This document shows, piece by piece, positions 6,061 to 13,447 of a stretch of DNA of 13,954 nucleotides (positions are counted from its first letter, which is position 1; each line of letters opens with the position of its first letter). A model generated the notes under the pieces. The model made no database searches. It was not told where the DNA came from and was given only the letters and a program-made list of their open reading frames with translations. Both the position numbers and the translations under genes were made by a program. This DNA is from an uncultured Eubacteriales bacterium (GTDB lineage: Bacteria; Bacillota_A; Clostridia; Oscillospirales; Oscillospiraceae), in assembly GCA_949742895.1 (NCBI GenBank), contig CATJRT010000098.1, positions 1 through 13,954 of the forward strand, in the 5' to 3' direction.

Positions 6061-7310
6061 CAGCGGTAAATGGGATACTTTGCGGTCAGCTCCGCCACGC
6101 CCGCACGGATATGGTCCGCCTTGGCCTCGAAGTCGGTAGCCGCCAGGGCGATATACTCCGCTACCTTGTCCATGTCCGCCTCCACGAAGCCGCGGCTGGT
6201 GACGGCGGGGCTTCCTACCCGCAGGCCGCTGGTCTGGAAGGGGGAACGGGGATCGCCGGGCACCTTGTTCTTGTTGGCGGTGATACGCACCTCATCCAGC
6301 CGGCGCTCCAGCTCCTTTCCAGTAAGCTCGCCCAGCCGGCGCAGGTCGATGAGAGACAGGTGGTTATCTGTACCACCGGACACCAGATCCAGCCCTCGCT
6401 TCACCAGGCCCTCGGCCAGAGCGGCGGAGTTTTTCACCACCTGCTGCTGATACGCCTTGAACTCAGGGGTCAGCGCCTCGCCCAGGGCCACCGCCTTGGC
6501 TGCGATGACGTGCATGAGCGGTCCTCCCTGGGAACCTGGGAAGATGGCGGAATTCAGCTTCTTGGCCAGCTCCTCGTCGTTGGTGAGAAGCAGTCCTCCC
6601 CGGGGGCCCCGCAGGGTCTTGTGGGTGGTAGTGGAGGTGACGTGGGCATAGGGGATGGGGGACGGATGCAGGCCCGCCGCCACCAGTCCCGCAATGTGGG
6701 CCATGTCCACCCAAAGATACGCCCCCACCTCGTCGGCAATGGCGCGGAACCGGGCGAAGTCGATGGTCCGGGGGTAGGCAGACGCGCCCGCGATGATCAT
6801 ACGGGGCTTGCATTCTTTTGCGATGCGTTCTACCTCGTCATAATCGATGACACCGGTCTCCTCGTTCACTCCGTAGGATACCATATTGAAATATTTACCG
6901 GAGTAGTTCACAGGGCTGCCGTGGGTCAGGTGCCCGCCGTGGTCCAAATTCATACCCAGAACGGTGTCCCCCGGCTGACACAGGGCCATATACACCGCAT
7001 AGTTGGCCTGTGCGCCGGAGTGGGGCTGAACGTTGGCGAACTGTGCGCCGAACAGCTTGCAGGCCCGGTCGATGGCCAGCTTTTCCGCCACGTCCACGCA
7101 CTGACAGCCGCCATAGTACCGCTTGCCGGGATAGCCCTCAGCATACTTGTTTGTGAGCACACTGCCCATAGCGGCCAGTACTGCCTCGGACACGATGTTC
7201 TCCGACGCGATCAGCTCGATGTTGTCGCACTGGCGCTGATATTCCGCCCGGATGGCTTCCCCGATCTCCGGATCGTGCTTTGCCACAAAGTCCATGTATT
7301 CCAAAACCAT
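6060..7310 (-). CDS. glyA: Serine hydroxymethyltransferase
   Basis: PLP enzyme that interconverts serine plus tetrahydrofolate with glycine plus 5,10-methylene-THF, the main source of one-carbon units. The 416-aa protein has the standard bacterial length. Visible motifs are [14 protein letters not shown] (31-44), [16 protein letters not shown] (54-69), [11 protein letters not shown] (93-103), [14 protein letters not shown] (200-213) and the PLP lysine K231 in [15 protein letters not shown]. The C-terminal region has [18 protein letters not shown] 7310 is chosen because GGTGGAG lies about 9 nt upstream; the 22-codon longer reading from 7376 would start inside the -35 element. Its stop overlaps the start of the broken HhH gene. 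It is divergent from nth and has its own promoter. Its methylene-THF product is the substrate of FolD, encoded further along. Confidence 0.97.
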   Translation of the reverse strand: MVLEYMDFVAKHDPEIGEAIRAEYQRQCDNIELIASENIVSEAVLAAMGSVLTNKYAEGYPGKRYYGGCQCVDVAEKLAIDRACKLFGAQFANVQPHSGAQANYAVYMALCQPGDTVLGMNLDHGGHLTHGSPVNYSGKYFNMVSYGVNEETGVIDYDEVERIAKECKPRMIIAGASAYPRTIDFARFRAIADEVGAYLWVDMAHIAGLVAAGLHPSPIPYAHVTSTTTHKTLRGPRGGLLLTNDEELAKKLNSAIFPGSQGGPLMHVIAAKAVALGEALTPEFKAYQQQVVKNSAALAEGLVKRGLDLVSGGTDNHLSLIDLRRLGELTGKELERRLDEVRITANKNKVPGDPRSPFQTSGLRVGSPAVTSRGFVEADMDKVAEYIALAATDFEAKADHIRAGVAELTAKYPIYR

Positions 7311-7349
7311 ATCAAAAATCTCCACCTTTCCAAATATCGGTCGCTTTCT

Positions 7350-7378
7350 ATTATACACGGTTTTTCTCTCAGGCACAA
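7350..7378 (-). promoter_or_regulatory. Promoter of glyA
   Basis: The minus strand shows TTGTGC (7378-7373), a 17-bp spacer and a perfect -10 TATAAT (7355-7350). The start site would be about 34 nt before the glyA ATG. The -35 matches at only half its positions, while the -10 and the spacing are ideal. Confidence 0.6.
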
Positions 7379-7451
7379 CTGTAGACTGGTGAAAAAACTC
7401 TCTCGCATTTTTCGCCTTTTTGTGCTATCCTGTTCATGAGGTGAATTTTAC

Positions 7452-8099
7452 ATGGAGAAAGAACATATCATCGCCATCGTCAATGCCCTGAAGGAGCTGT
7501 ACCCCGACGGCATCTGTTCCCTGCAATACAAAAAGGACTACGAGCTGCTGTTTGCCGTGCGCCTGTCTGCCCAGTGCACCGACGAGCGGGTGAATCTGGT
7601 CACTCCCGCCCTGTTTGAGCGCTTTCCCACGCTGGAGAGCTTTGCGGAAGCTGATATTGACGAAGTGGGAGAATACATCCATTCCTGCGGCTTTTTCCGC
7701 ACCAAGAGCAAGGATATGGTGCTTTGCGCCCAGATGCTGCTGAACGAATACGGCGGAAAGGTGCCGGACACAATGGAGGACCTGCTGCGCCTGCCCGGGG
7801 TAGGCCGCAAGACCGCCAACCTGATCCTGGGCGACGTACACGATACCCCCGGCGTGGTGGTGGCGGACACCCACTGCATCCGCATCACGGGCCGGCTGGG
7901 CCTCACCGACGGCTCCAAGGACCCTGCCAAGGTGGAACAGCAGCTCCGGGCGGTGCTGCCGCCGGAGGAGTCCAATGATTTCTGCCACCGCATGGTGCTC
8001 CACGGGCGGGCGGTGTGTACCGCCCGGAAGGCCAAATGCGGGGAATGTACCCTTGCCCCCTGGTGCAAATACGCTCAGGCCGAATTCAACAAATCCTAA
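7452..8099 (+). CDS. nth: Endonuclease III
   Basis: Bifunctional DNA glycosylase/AP lyase that removes oxidised pyrimidines in base-excision repair. The 215-aa protein has family length. The N-terminal LLFAVRLSAQCTDERVN (32-48) is the conserved helix start. The helix-hairpin-helix is LPGVGRKTAN (114-123), with catalytic lysine K120 and catalytic aspartate D139 in VADTHCIRI. The 4Fe-4S loop is C189-x6-C196-x2-C199-x5-C205. GAGGTG lies 8 nt before ATG 7452. It is divergent from glyA (141 bp between starts) and 63 bp upstream of the VanZ-like gene on the same strand, with no terminator visible between, so they may be co-transcribed. A possible extended -10 (TGC-TATCCT, 7423-7431) lies upstream, but its -35 is poor. 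Confidence 0.97.
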   Translation: MEKEHIIAIVNALKELYPDGICSLQYKKDYELLFAVRLSAQCTDERVNLVTPALFERFPTLESFAEADIDEVGEYIHSCGFFRTKSKDMVLCAQMLLNEYGGKVPDTMEDLLRLPGVGRKTANLILGDVHDTPGVVVADTHCIRITGRLGLTDGSKDPAKVEQQLRAVLPPEESNDFCHRMVLHGRAVCTARKAKCGECTLAPWCKYAQAEFNKS

Positions 8100-8162
8100 C
8101 CCGTTGTTCCCTGTTTCTTAAAAAAATTCTGCTATGCTTGAGAAAAACGGGAGGTGCTTACC

Positions 8163-8735
8163 ATGCCGTTCATGCTTGCTGCGTTCCGTATGCCCATACT
8201 GTATACGCTCCTCGCATACGCCGTCTCTTTTCTCCTGGAAAACCTGCTCCCCGCGCTCATTGTGACAGCTATTTTTCTGCTGCTGCGGTCCCTTCTGTGC
8301 TGGGCGGAGATACTGTCCCGGCGCTCCATCCCCCATGAGGCGGGCCTTGCCCTGTTCGTGCTGTATATCGCCGTCGTGCTGTCCCTGACCTTCCTCCCCT
8401 TCCGCTTCGCTCCGGGAGAGGGCAGCTACGCCTTGAACTCCACCCTGCTGGAAATCGCTCAAGGCACCTATACCGCTGGAAGCTGGGTGTGGGCCATGAT
8501 GCTGGGCAACGTGCTCATGCTGGTCCCCTTCGGCCTGCTGGTCCCGCTGCTGTGGGACAGGCTGCGGGGCTGGCGGGTGTTGCCCGTGGGCCTTGGCTTC
8601 ATCCTGATGATCGAGCTGCTCCAGCCCCTCACCGGGCGCTCCTTCGACATCGACGACATCCTGCTCAATTTCTTGGGTGTGGCCATCGGCGCGCTGCTGT
8701 CCGCCGCCGCGCGGGTCCTTTCCGAACCGGATTGA
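8163..8735 (+). CDS. VanZ family membrane protein
   Basis: A 190-aa integral membrane protein of the VanZ-like family. VanZ gives low-level teicoplanin resistance in enterococci, but most chromosomal members, like this one, have no known function. Hydrophobic segments lie at about 10-48, 62-80, 108-132, 138-154 and 166-185. The family pattern is complete: GNVLMLVPFGLLVPLL, then ELLQPLTGRSFDIDDILLN and FLGVAIGALL, i.e. the conserved E-x2-Q ... R-x2-D-x-DD-x3-N array. ATG 8163 is chosen because GGGAGGTG lies 6 nt upstream; the in-frame GTG at 8154 is part of that site. No vancomycin-resistance genes are nearby, so a resistance role is not supported. It ends at a bidirectional terminator shared with folD. 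Confidence 0.88.
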   Translation: MPFMLAAFRMPILYTLLAYAVSFLLENLLPALIVTAIFLLLRSLLCWAEILSRRSIPHEAGLALFVLYIAVVLSLTFLPFRFAPGEGSYALNSTLLEIAQGTYTAGSWVWAMMLGNVLMLVPFGLLVPLLWDRLRGWRVLPVGLGFILMIELLQPLTGRSFDIDDILLNFLGVAIGALLSAAARVLSEPD

Positions 8736-8754
8736 CGCACTCTCATTTCAAAAA

Positions 8755-8799
8755 ACCGCTCCGCGCTTTGCAGGCGCGGAGCGGTCCTGTTTTATTTTT
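8755..8799. terminator. Bidirectional terminator between VanZ-like gene and folD
   Basis: A perfect 12-bp stem (8755-8766 with 8774-8785) closes a 7-nt loop. The plus strand continues CCTGTTTTATTTTT and the minus strand continues TTTTTGAAATG, so it can end transcription from both converging genes. On the plus strand its U-rich tail overlaps the folD stop codon. Confidence 0.9.
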
Positions 8800-9637
8800 C
8801 CTGATGCAGCTTCGCCGCCGTCAGGGTATTTTTCATCAGCATGGCCCGGGTCATGGGCCCCACCCCGCCGGGCACCGGGGTGATGTAGGACGCCTTCTCC
8901 GCCACCTCGTCAAAGCACACGTCGCCGCACAGCTTGCCCGCCTCATTTCGGTTCATGGCCACGTCGATGACCGCAGCCCCTTCCTTCACCATATCCGCTG
9001 TGACCAATCCCGTCTTGCCCACGGCAGATACCAGGATGTCGGCGGAAACCGCCAGCTCCTTCATGTCGGGCGTCTTGGAGTGGCACACCACCACTGTGCC
9101 GTTGGCGTGGAGCAGCAGCAGCGCCATGGGCTTGCCCACGATGTTGGAGCGGCCCAGCACCACGCACCGCTTCCCTGCCGGGTCGATGCCGTATTCCTTC
9201 AGCATCTCCATGATGCCGCCGGGAGTACAGGGCTGGAACACCGGCTCCCCGATGGTCAGCTTGCCCACATTGAAGGGATGGAAGCAATCCACATCCTTGT
9301 CCGGTCGGATGGCCAGCAGCACCTCCTTCTCATCCAATCCCCTGGGGAGCGGGAGCTGTACCAGGATCCCGTCGATGTCCTCCCGCTCGTTCAGCTCACT
9401 GATCAGCGCCAGCAGCTCCTGCTGGGTCGTGGCGGCAGGAAGGGCATACTCCTCGCTGTAAAGGCCGCACTCCTCGCAGTCCTTGCGCTTGCTGGTCACA
9501 TACACCCGGGAAGCCGGGTCATCACCCACCAAGATTACCGCCAGTCCGGGCCTGCGGGCCATTGCCGCAGCTTCCTCCCGGACGTTTTCCTTCATCCTGG
9601 CCGCCAGGGCCTTGCCATCAATCCTTATCGCTGCCAT
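8792..9637 (-). CDS. folD: Bifunctional methylene-THF dehydrogenase / methenyl-THF cyclohydrolase FolD
   Basis: Cytoplasmic enzyme converting 5,10-methylene-THF to 10-formyl-THF in two steps. The 281-aa protein fits the family (E. coli about 288). Motifs are the catalytic Y46-x3-K50 in YVTSKRK, LVQLPLP (92-98), CTPGGIMEML, the nucleotide-binding GRSNIVGKP (162-170), CHSKT and TPVPGGVGPMTRAML (253-267). ATG 9637 is chosen because AGGAGGAG lies about 7 nt upstream. The ORF is open 40 codons further, but that part is an arginine-rich shadow of the lgt tail and lacks family similarity. Its start lies inside the end of lgt (20-bp overlap), so the two are probably translationally coupled. It is the last gene of the yfmF-yfmH-lgt-folD run and ends at the bidirectional terminator. 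Confidence 0.96.
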   Translation of the reverse strand: MAAIRIDGKALAARMKENVREEAAAMARRPGLAVILVGDDPASRVYVTSKRKDCEECGLYSEEYALPAATTQQELLALISELNEREDIDGILVQLPLPRGLDEKEVLLAIRPDKDVDCFHPFNVGKLTIGEPVFQPCTPGGIMEMLKEYGIDPAGKRCVVLGRSNIVGKPMALLLLHANGTVVVCHSKTPDMKELAVSADILVSAVGKTGLVTADMVKEGAAVIDVAMNRNEAGKLCGDVCFDEVAEKASYITPVPGGVGPMTRAMLMKNTLTAAKLHQEK

Positions 9638-10697
9638 CTTCCGTCTCCTCCTCTGTTTTTTCGTTCTGTTCGGCGGCTTCCTTCGGGGATGCCGCCGTTT
9701 CCTGCTCTGTCTCGGCTTCCAGCTCTGCGGCGGGCTGCTCCTGCGCCTCTGCCGCAAGCGGCTGCGCCTCCCCCTCCACCGGCGGCTCCGCCGGGCTGGC
9801 CGGCGCTTTCTCCAGCGCAGGCTCGGCAGGTCCGGCAGTCTTCAGCCGAAGGATGAACAGGGCGATCCCCACCAGCGCCGACACGATGCCCAGCATCTGG
9901 GAGCTGCGGATGCCGGTGCCGAAGAAATACAGGCTGTCAGTGCGCAGCCCCTCGATCACCGCCCTGCCAAGGCCGTACCAGATTACGTAGCTGAGGAACA
10001 TTTGGCCATTGAACCGCCGCCCCCACTTCTTCATCACCAGGATCAGCAGTCCCAGTCCCAACAGGTTCCACAAAGATTCGTACAGGAACGTGGGGTGGAC
10101 CCCCAGGGTCCCGTCCAGCACGCTGGGCACCTGCTCCGGCTGGATCATCCCGTCCCGCAGCAGCTCACGGGCAATAGACTCCGAGCACATCCGCCAAGGC
10201 ACATTGGTAACGCCGCCGTAGGCCTCCACATTGACAAAGTTCCCCCAGCGGCCCACAAGCTGACCGATGAGCAGACCGTAGACTGTCACATCCATTCCGC
10301 TCCAGAAATCTACCTTTCGGACCTTGCAATAAATCAGAGCGGAAACCACTGTGGCAATCACACCGCCATAGATAGCCAGCCCACCGTCCCAAAAGGCAAT
10401 CGCCCGCAGCAGGCTAAACGACCCGTCCAGCTCGAAGCACACCGCCGGATTGAAAATTACATAGTAGAGCCGTGCACCGATGATGGCAGAGGGCACCACA
10501 AAAAAGATGGCGTCGGTGATCTTATCCGGGTCCATCCCGAACCGGGGCGCAATGTGCAGCCCATAGATCACCGCCAGCAGGAAGCCCGCCGCAATGATGA
10601 CGCCATACCAATAGATATTGTGGCCAAAGACAGAAAAAGCCACCCGATTCAGTTCAAATTCCAGTCCCAAACCCGGGAATGTCACAATGTTCGTCAT
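9618..10697 (-). CDS. lgt: Prolipoprotein diacylglyceryl transferase with acidic C-terminal tail
   Basis: Membrane enzyme that attaches diacylglycerol from phosphatidylglycerol to the lipobox cysteine of prolipoproteins. Seven or so membrane segments lie in residues 18-285. Signature motifs are YWYGVIIAAGF (29-39), IIGARLYYVIF (72-82), WDGGLAIYGGVI (103-114), GRWGNFVNVEAYGG (149-162), HPTFLYESLWN (201-211) and YGLGRAVIEGLRTDSL (241-256). The position corresponding to E. coli H103 appears to be tyrosine (Y110). ATG 10697 is chosen because AGAGGG lies 6 nt upstream; ATG 10703 touches that site. After residue 287 a 72-residue tail rich in Ala, Glu and Pro follows; E. coli Lgt has about 291 residues in total and lacks it. 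It lies 16 bp after the M16 peptidase gene and overlaps folD by 20 bp. Confidence 0.95.
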   Translation of the reverse strand: MTNIVTFPGLGLEFELNRVAFSVFGHNIYWYGVIIAAGFLLAVIYGLHIAPRFGMDPDKITDAIFFVVPSAIIGARLYYVIFNPAVCFELDGSFSLLRAIAFWDGGLAIYGGVIATVVSALIYCKVRKVDFWSGMDVTVYGLLIGQLVGRWGNFVNVEAYGGVTNVPWRMCSESIARELLRDGMIQPEQVPSVLDGTLGVHPTFLYESLWNLLGLGLLILVMKKWGRRFNGQMFLSYVIWYGLGRAVIEGLRTDSLYFFGTGIRSSQMLGIVSALVGIALFILRLKTAGPAEPALEKAPASPAEPPVEGEAQPLAAEAQEQPAAELEAETEQETAASPKEAAEQNEKTEEETEDGSDKD

Positions 10698-10713
10698 GGT
10701 CATCCCTCTTTCT

Positions 10714-11985
10714 CTATTCTCCTGGCCAGATTACAGACAGCACTGCCCGCTCCCGGGTACACCACTGCCGGAGCAGTGCCTCTCCGTCTGCACGTTCAAT
10801 GCTCTGAAACTGCTCCGGAAAGCGAAGAAACTCTTCACCATCGAAATGGCTCTCGGCCAGCTCGGCACAGATGTTTTCCAGAGAGTTGAGCTGCCGCACC
10901 ATACTGCCGTAAGCCGCTTTTTTCAACCGCTCCCACAATTCTGGATCAATGCCTTCCCTGCCAAGCCGGGCAGCTTCCTTCAGCACCTCGTCCAGTACCT
11001 GCTTGGGTTCCCGGCTCTCCCCACCTGCAATGAGACAAGCGCATCCGGGTGCGCCGTCATAGCCGCTGTCAAAGGTGCCGTTGATCAGCCCCTGCTCATA
11101 CAGACGGCTGTAAAGCGGTGCGGACGCGCTGAACAGCGCGTCACAAACAAGCCCGGCCAGCAGCCTCTGGCGGAGCCGACTGCCCTTGGGGGCCGGTACA
11201 CCCTTGAAGCCGAGTTCAAACAGCGGCACAGACACCGGCATGGTGCACTCCACATACGGCTGCTCCACCCGGTCCGGCTCCGGCAGACCCCAGTCTGTCT
11301 GTACCAGCGAGGACGGCTCCCCCGGCAGCACCTCCCAGGCAACGGCCACCACGCGTTCTGGGTCGATATTGCCCGCCGCACAAAGCACCATATTTCCCGG
11401 CCGGTAGAAGGCCCTGTGACATTGCTCCAGCAGCTCTGGCGTGATTTCCGAAATGGATGCTTCCGAACCTGCAATTCGGACCCGGATAGGATGGCGGACA
11501 TACATGGCCTCCATCAGCCGTTCGTAGACCTCACTGTCCGGGTCATCCTCCCCCATCCGGATTTCCTGGACAATAATGCCCCGTTCTTTTTCCACATTTC
11601 CTGGGTTAAACCACGGCTCGGACACAAAAGATAACAGGCACCTGAGATTCTCCTCAAAATTCTGAACGCTTTCAAAATAATAGCCTGTCATAGACGGGGT
11701 AGTATAGGCGTTAGGATCCACTCCGCTGGCGGCCATGCGCCGAATGGCGCTGCCATCCCGGGTATCAAAGGCCTTATGCTCCAAAAAGTGGGCCGTTCCC
11801 GCAGGTACATCCACCCAACTGCCGTCCGTTCCCCGAAAGCGCATATCCATCCCGCCGCAGCGGACGGCAAAAAAGGCAAACTGCCTGGCATACCCCGGCT
11901 TCACATCCATATAGATGTTCAGACCATTGGAAAGGATGCAGCGGTGGACCGCCTCCCGCAAGGCGGGATATCTCAGTTCATCCAT
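10714..11985 (-). CDS. ymfH: M16 family zinc metallopeptidase, YmfH-like (EF-P 5-aminopentanol modification-associated)
   Basis: Member of the pitrilysin/M16 family, similar to Bacillus YmfH. The 423-aa protein has the inverted zinc motif H66-F-L-E69-H70 in PAGTAHFLEH, and the expected third ligand E141 in ERGIIVQEIRMGEDDP, so it can be catalytically active. The N-terminal LSNGLNIYM and NAYTTPSMTGYYFES, and the C-terminal second M16 domain (FELGFKGVP, LYSRLYEQGLI), complete the fold. Its start lies inside the end of the neighbouring yfmF-like gene (13-bp overlap), with AAGGAGG 6-7 nt before ATG 11985. These two genes form an active/inactive M16 pair. In Bacillus the pair is linked to EF-P 5-aminopentanol modification, but the substrate here is unknown. 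No efp gene is in view. Confidence 0.88.
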   Translation of the reverse strand: MDELRYPALREAVHRCILSNGLNIYMDVKPGYARQFAFFAVRCGGMDMRFRGTDGSWVDVPAGTAHFLEHKAFDTRDGSAIRRMAASGVDPNAYTTPSMTGYYFESVQNFEENLRCLLSFVSEPWFNPGNVEKERGIIVQEIRMGEDDPDSEVYERLMEAMYVRHPIRVRIAGSEASISEITPELLEQCHRAFYRPGNMVLCAAGNIDPERVVAVAWEVLPGEPSSLVQTDWGLPEPDRVEQPYVECTMPVSVPLFELGFKGVPAPKGSRLRQRLLAGLVCDALFSASAPLYSRLYEQGLINGTFDSGYDGAPGCACLIAGGESREPKQVLDEVLKEAARLGREGIDPELWERLKKAAYGSMVRQLNSLENICAELAESHFDGEEFLRFPEQFQSIERADGEALLRQWCTRERAVLSVIWPGE

Positions 11986-13268
11986 AGGCCGCCTCCTTTC
12001 CCTTCCAGCCGGTATGCCGTGTCCAGCCTCAGCTTTTGTGCGGCCCGGACCACATCGTCCGCCGTCACCTGCTCCACCACCTGAATCAGCGCCGTTCCAT
12101 CGTCCATCTGTCCGCCGGACAACAGAGCCGTTATGCAGTCATCCTCCAAACAGCCCTGACTGTCCCGTCGGCTACGCAGACCGTTTGCCACTGTTTGGAC
12201 TGCTGTGTTCAAATCCTCAACACTAAAATCTCCCCGACAAATTGCTCCAAGCTGCGCTAAGATCACCTCCTGTACCTGGTCCAGACTGGCGGTCTCCACC
12301 CCAGCTGTAACCACCATCAGCCCCTTCAGCTTGTCAATGCTGGAGGACGCGTCATAGCACAGGCTCAGCTTCTCCCGTACATTTACAAACAGCTTGGAGC
12401 CAGAGCTGCCACCATACAGGGCATTGCACACCAGCAGCGCCGGATAATCCAAACTGTCCGACACGATACCGCCGGTGCGCAAACCCAGCGCCAGCTTGCC
12501 CTGGCACACGTCCATGGTCTCCTTCACCGTCCGCACCGGACCCTTCGGCTCCGCTTCCACCTGACAATCCAGGTGAACATCCCGATCCGTCAACAGCGGC
12601 TGGAACGCCTGCCGGACTGCATCCTCCACCCGGCTGGGGCTTGCCGAACCGCCATAGTAAAACATCACCTTAGATTGATCCAACAGAGATTGGTAAGCGG
12701 TCCACAGTCCTTCCGGCATCATGGACAACGCTTCCTCCGCCGTACCCAGTTTGTCCACGCTGTACGCCTCTCCGGCGCACATCTCCTGGAGCAGGCGAAA
12801 TACAGACCAGCTCCATTTGTCGTTCATTCTGGCCCAGATACGGTTAGCCAGATTGGCCCCCTCGCTCTCCACATAATCCCGCCGGAACACACCATTTTCG
12901 ATAACGGGGTTCAACAGCATTTCTCCGGTCAGCTCTACAGCAGGCTCCAGCACCGCCGAACCGTCTAGCGCATAGCAATCGTCAATGAAGCTGCACAGAA
13001 AGCTAACGCATTGACTCTCTCCCCGCTGGCGCACCGCTGGACCAAAGGACGCACCGTACAGTCCATCCACTGCCGCCGAAATGCGCTCTATATCTGGCCA
13101 TTTGCGGCTGCCCCGGTAGAGCACGTCTGGGATCAGCGCCCCGGCGGTGGCGGTGTCCGCCCGCAGGGGGACGGTGAGCGTCACGCTGAGCAGGCCGGTT
13201 TTGAATTTGTCCGTCCGCTTCACCGCCAGCTCCACGCCCTGGGCGAGCTGCTTCCATTCCTGTTCCAT
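11973..13268 (-). CDS. ymfF: M16 family peptidase-like protein lacking zinc motif, YmfF-like
   Basis: 431-aa M16-family protein resembling Bacillus YmfF, partner of the following YmfH-like gene. The N-terminal domain keeps the fold (LAVKRTDKFKTGLLSVTLTV, IERISAAVDGLYGASF), but where the zinc motif HxxEH should be there is ALIPDVLYRG, so it should not bind zinc. The C-terminal domain has the R/Y substrate-binding motif of M16 proteins: NALYGGSSGSKLFVNVREKL followed by SLCYDASSS. M16 proteins often act as such pairs, one catalytic and one R/Y subunit (as in mitochondrial processing peptidase); heterodimer formation here is inference. ATG 13268 is chosen because GAGGAGGT lies 6-7 nt upstream; the 5-codon longer reading lacks a site. 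It is first gene of the run towards folD and has its own promoter. Confidence 0.88.
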   Translation of the reverse strand: MEQEWKQLAQGVELAVKRTDKFKTGLLSVTLTVPLRADTATAGALIPDVLYRGSRKWPDIERISAAVDGLYGASFGPAVRQRGESQCVSFLCSFIDDCYALDGSAVLEPAVELTGEMLLNPVIENGVFRRDYVESEGANLANRIWARMNDKWSWSVFRLLQEMCAGEAYSVDKLGTAEEALSMMPEGLWTAYQSLLDQSKVMFYYGGSASPSRVEDAVRQAFQPLLTDRDVHLDCQVEAEPKGPVRTVKETMDVCQGKLALGLRTGGIVSDSLDYPALLVCNALYGGSSGSKLFVNVREKLSLCYDASSSIDKLKGLMVVTAGVETASLDQVQEVILAQLGAICRGDFSVEDLNTAVQTVANGLRSRRDSQGCLEDDCITALLSGGQMDDGTALIQVVEQVTADDVVRAAQKLRLDTAYRLEGKGGGLWMN

Positions 13269-13289
13269 AGCTGACCTCCTCACAGAGCT

Positions 13290-13307
13290 CCGCGTCCCGG
13301 GACGCGG
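13290..13307. repeat. Perfect 18-bp GC palindrome in the ymfF leader
   Basis: CCGCGTCCCGGGACGCGG is its own reverse complement. It lies between the predicted transcription start and the ribosome-binding site of the ymfF-like gene, so the leader RNA could form a short hairpin (7 bp around a 4-nt loop), or a protein dimer could bind the DNA. No U-tract follows on either strand, so it is not a plain terminator. Confidence 0.6.
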
Positions 13308-13329
13308 GCCAGTTCAGTCCTGATTGTTT

Positions 13330-13358
13330 ATTATACATCATCCGCAGGCGTTTGACAC
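13330..13358 (-). promoter_or_regulatory. Promoter of the ymfF-ymfH-lgt-folD run
   Basis: The minus strand has GTGTCA (13358-13353, 4 of 6 matches to TTGACA), a 17-bp spacer and a perfect TATAAT (13335-13330). The start site would be about 55 nt before the ymfF-like ATG, giving a leader that contains the 18-bp palindrome. Confidence 0.6.
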
Positions 13359-13401
13359 CTAAAACTTTCCTGCCGGCGGTAAATTTTTTGAAAACACTGT
13401 A

Positions 13402-13439
13402 AAAAAGCCCGGGCCGCCGCATTTTGGGCAGCCCGGGCC
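13402..13439 (-). terminator. Intrinsic terminator of cysK
   Basis: On the minus strand a 12-bp stem (GCCCGGGCTGCC with GGCGGCCCGGGC, one U-G pair) closes an 8-nt loop and is followed by TTTTTT. It begins 9 bp after the cysK stop. Confidence 0.9.
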
Positions 13440-13447
13440 CCAGGTTT

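Noticed and set aside
7311..7376. N-terminal extension of GlyA by 22 residues
   Set aside because: It would start within the predicted -35 element and lacks a ribosome-binding site; ATG 7310 gives the normal family length.
5760..7439. A 559-codon plus-strand open frame opposite glyA
   Set aside because: Antisense shadow of glyA caused by high-GC codon bias; the protein is His/Gly/Arg-rich, without recognisable domains, and glyA on the other strand is complete with all motifs.
8163..8735. VanZ-like gene as a glycopeptide resistance determinant
   Set aside because: No other van genes or mobile elements are near; chromosomal VanZ-family proteins are common and mostly without shown resistance function.
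9638..9757. N-terminal extension of FolD by 40 arginine-rich residues
   Set aside because: It is an out-of-frame reading of the lgt tail; the Shine-Dalgarno and FolD family alignment both place the start at 9637.
8489..10889. Long plus-strand open frames (455 and 468 codons) opposite folD and lgt
   Set aside because: Composition is low-complexity (Pro/Arg/His-rich) with no ribosome-binding site or family motif; folD and lgt fully explain the region.
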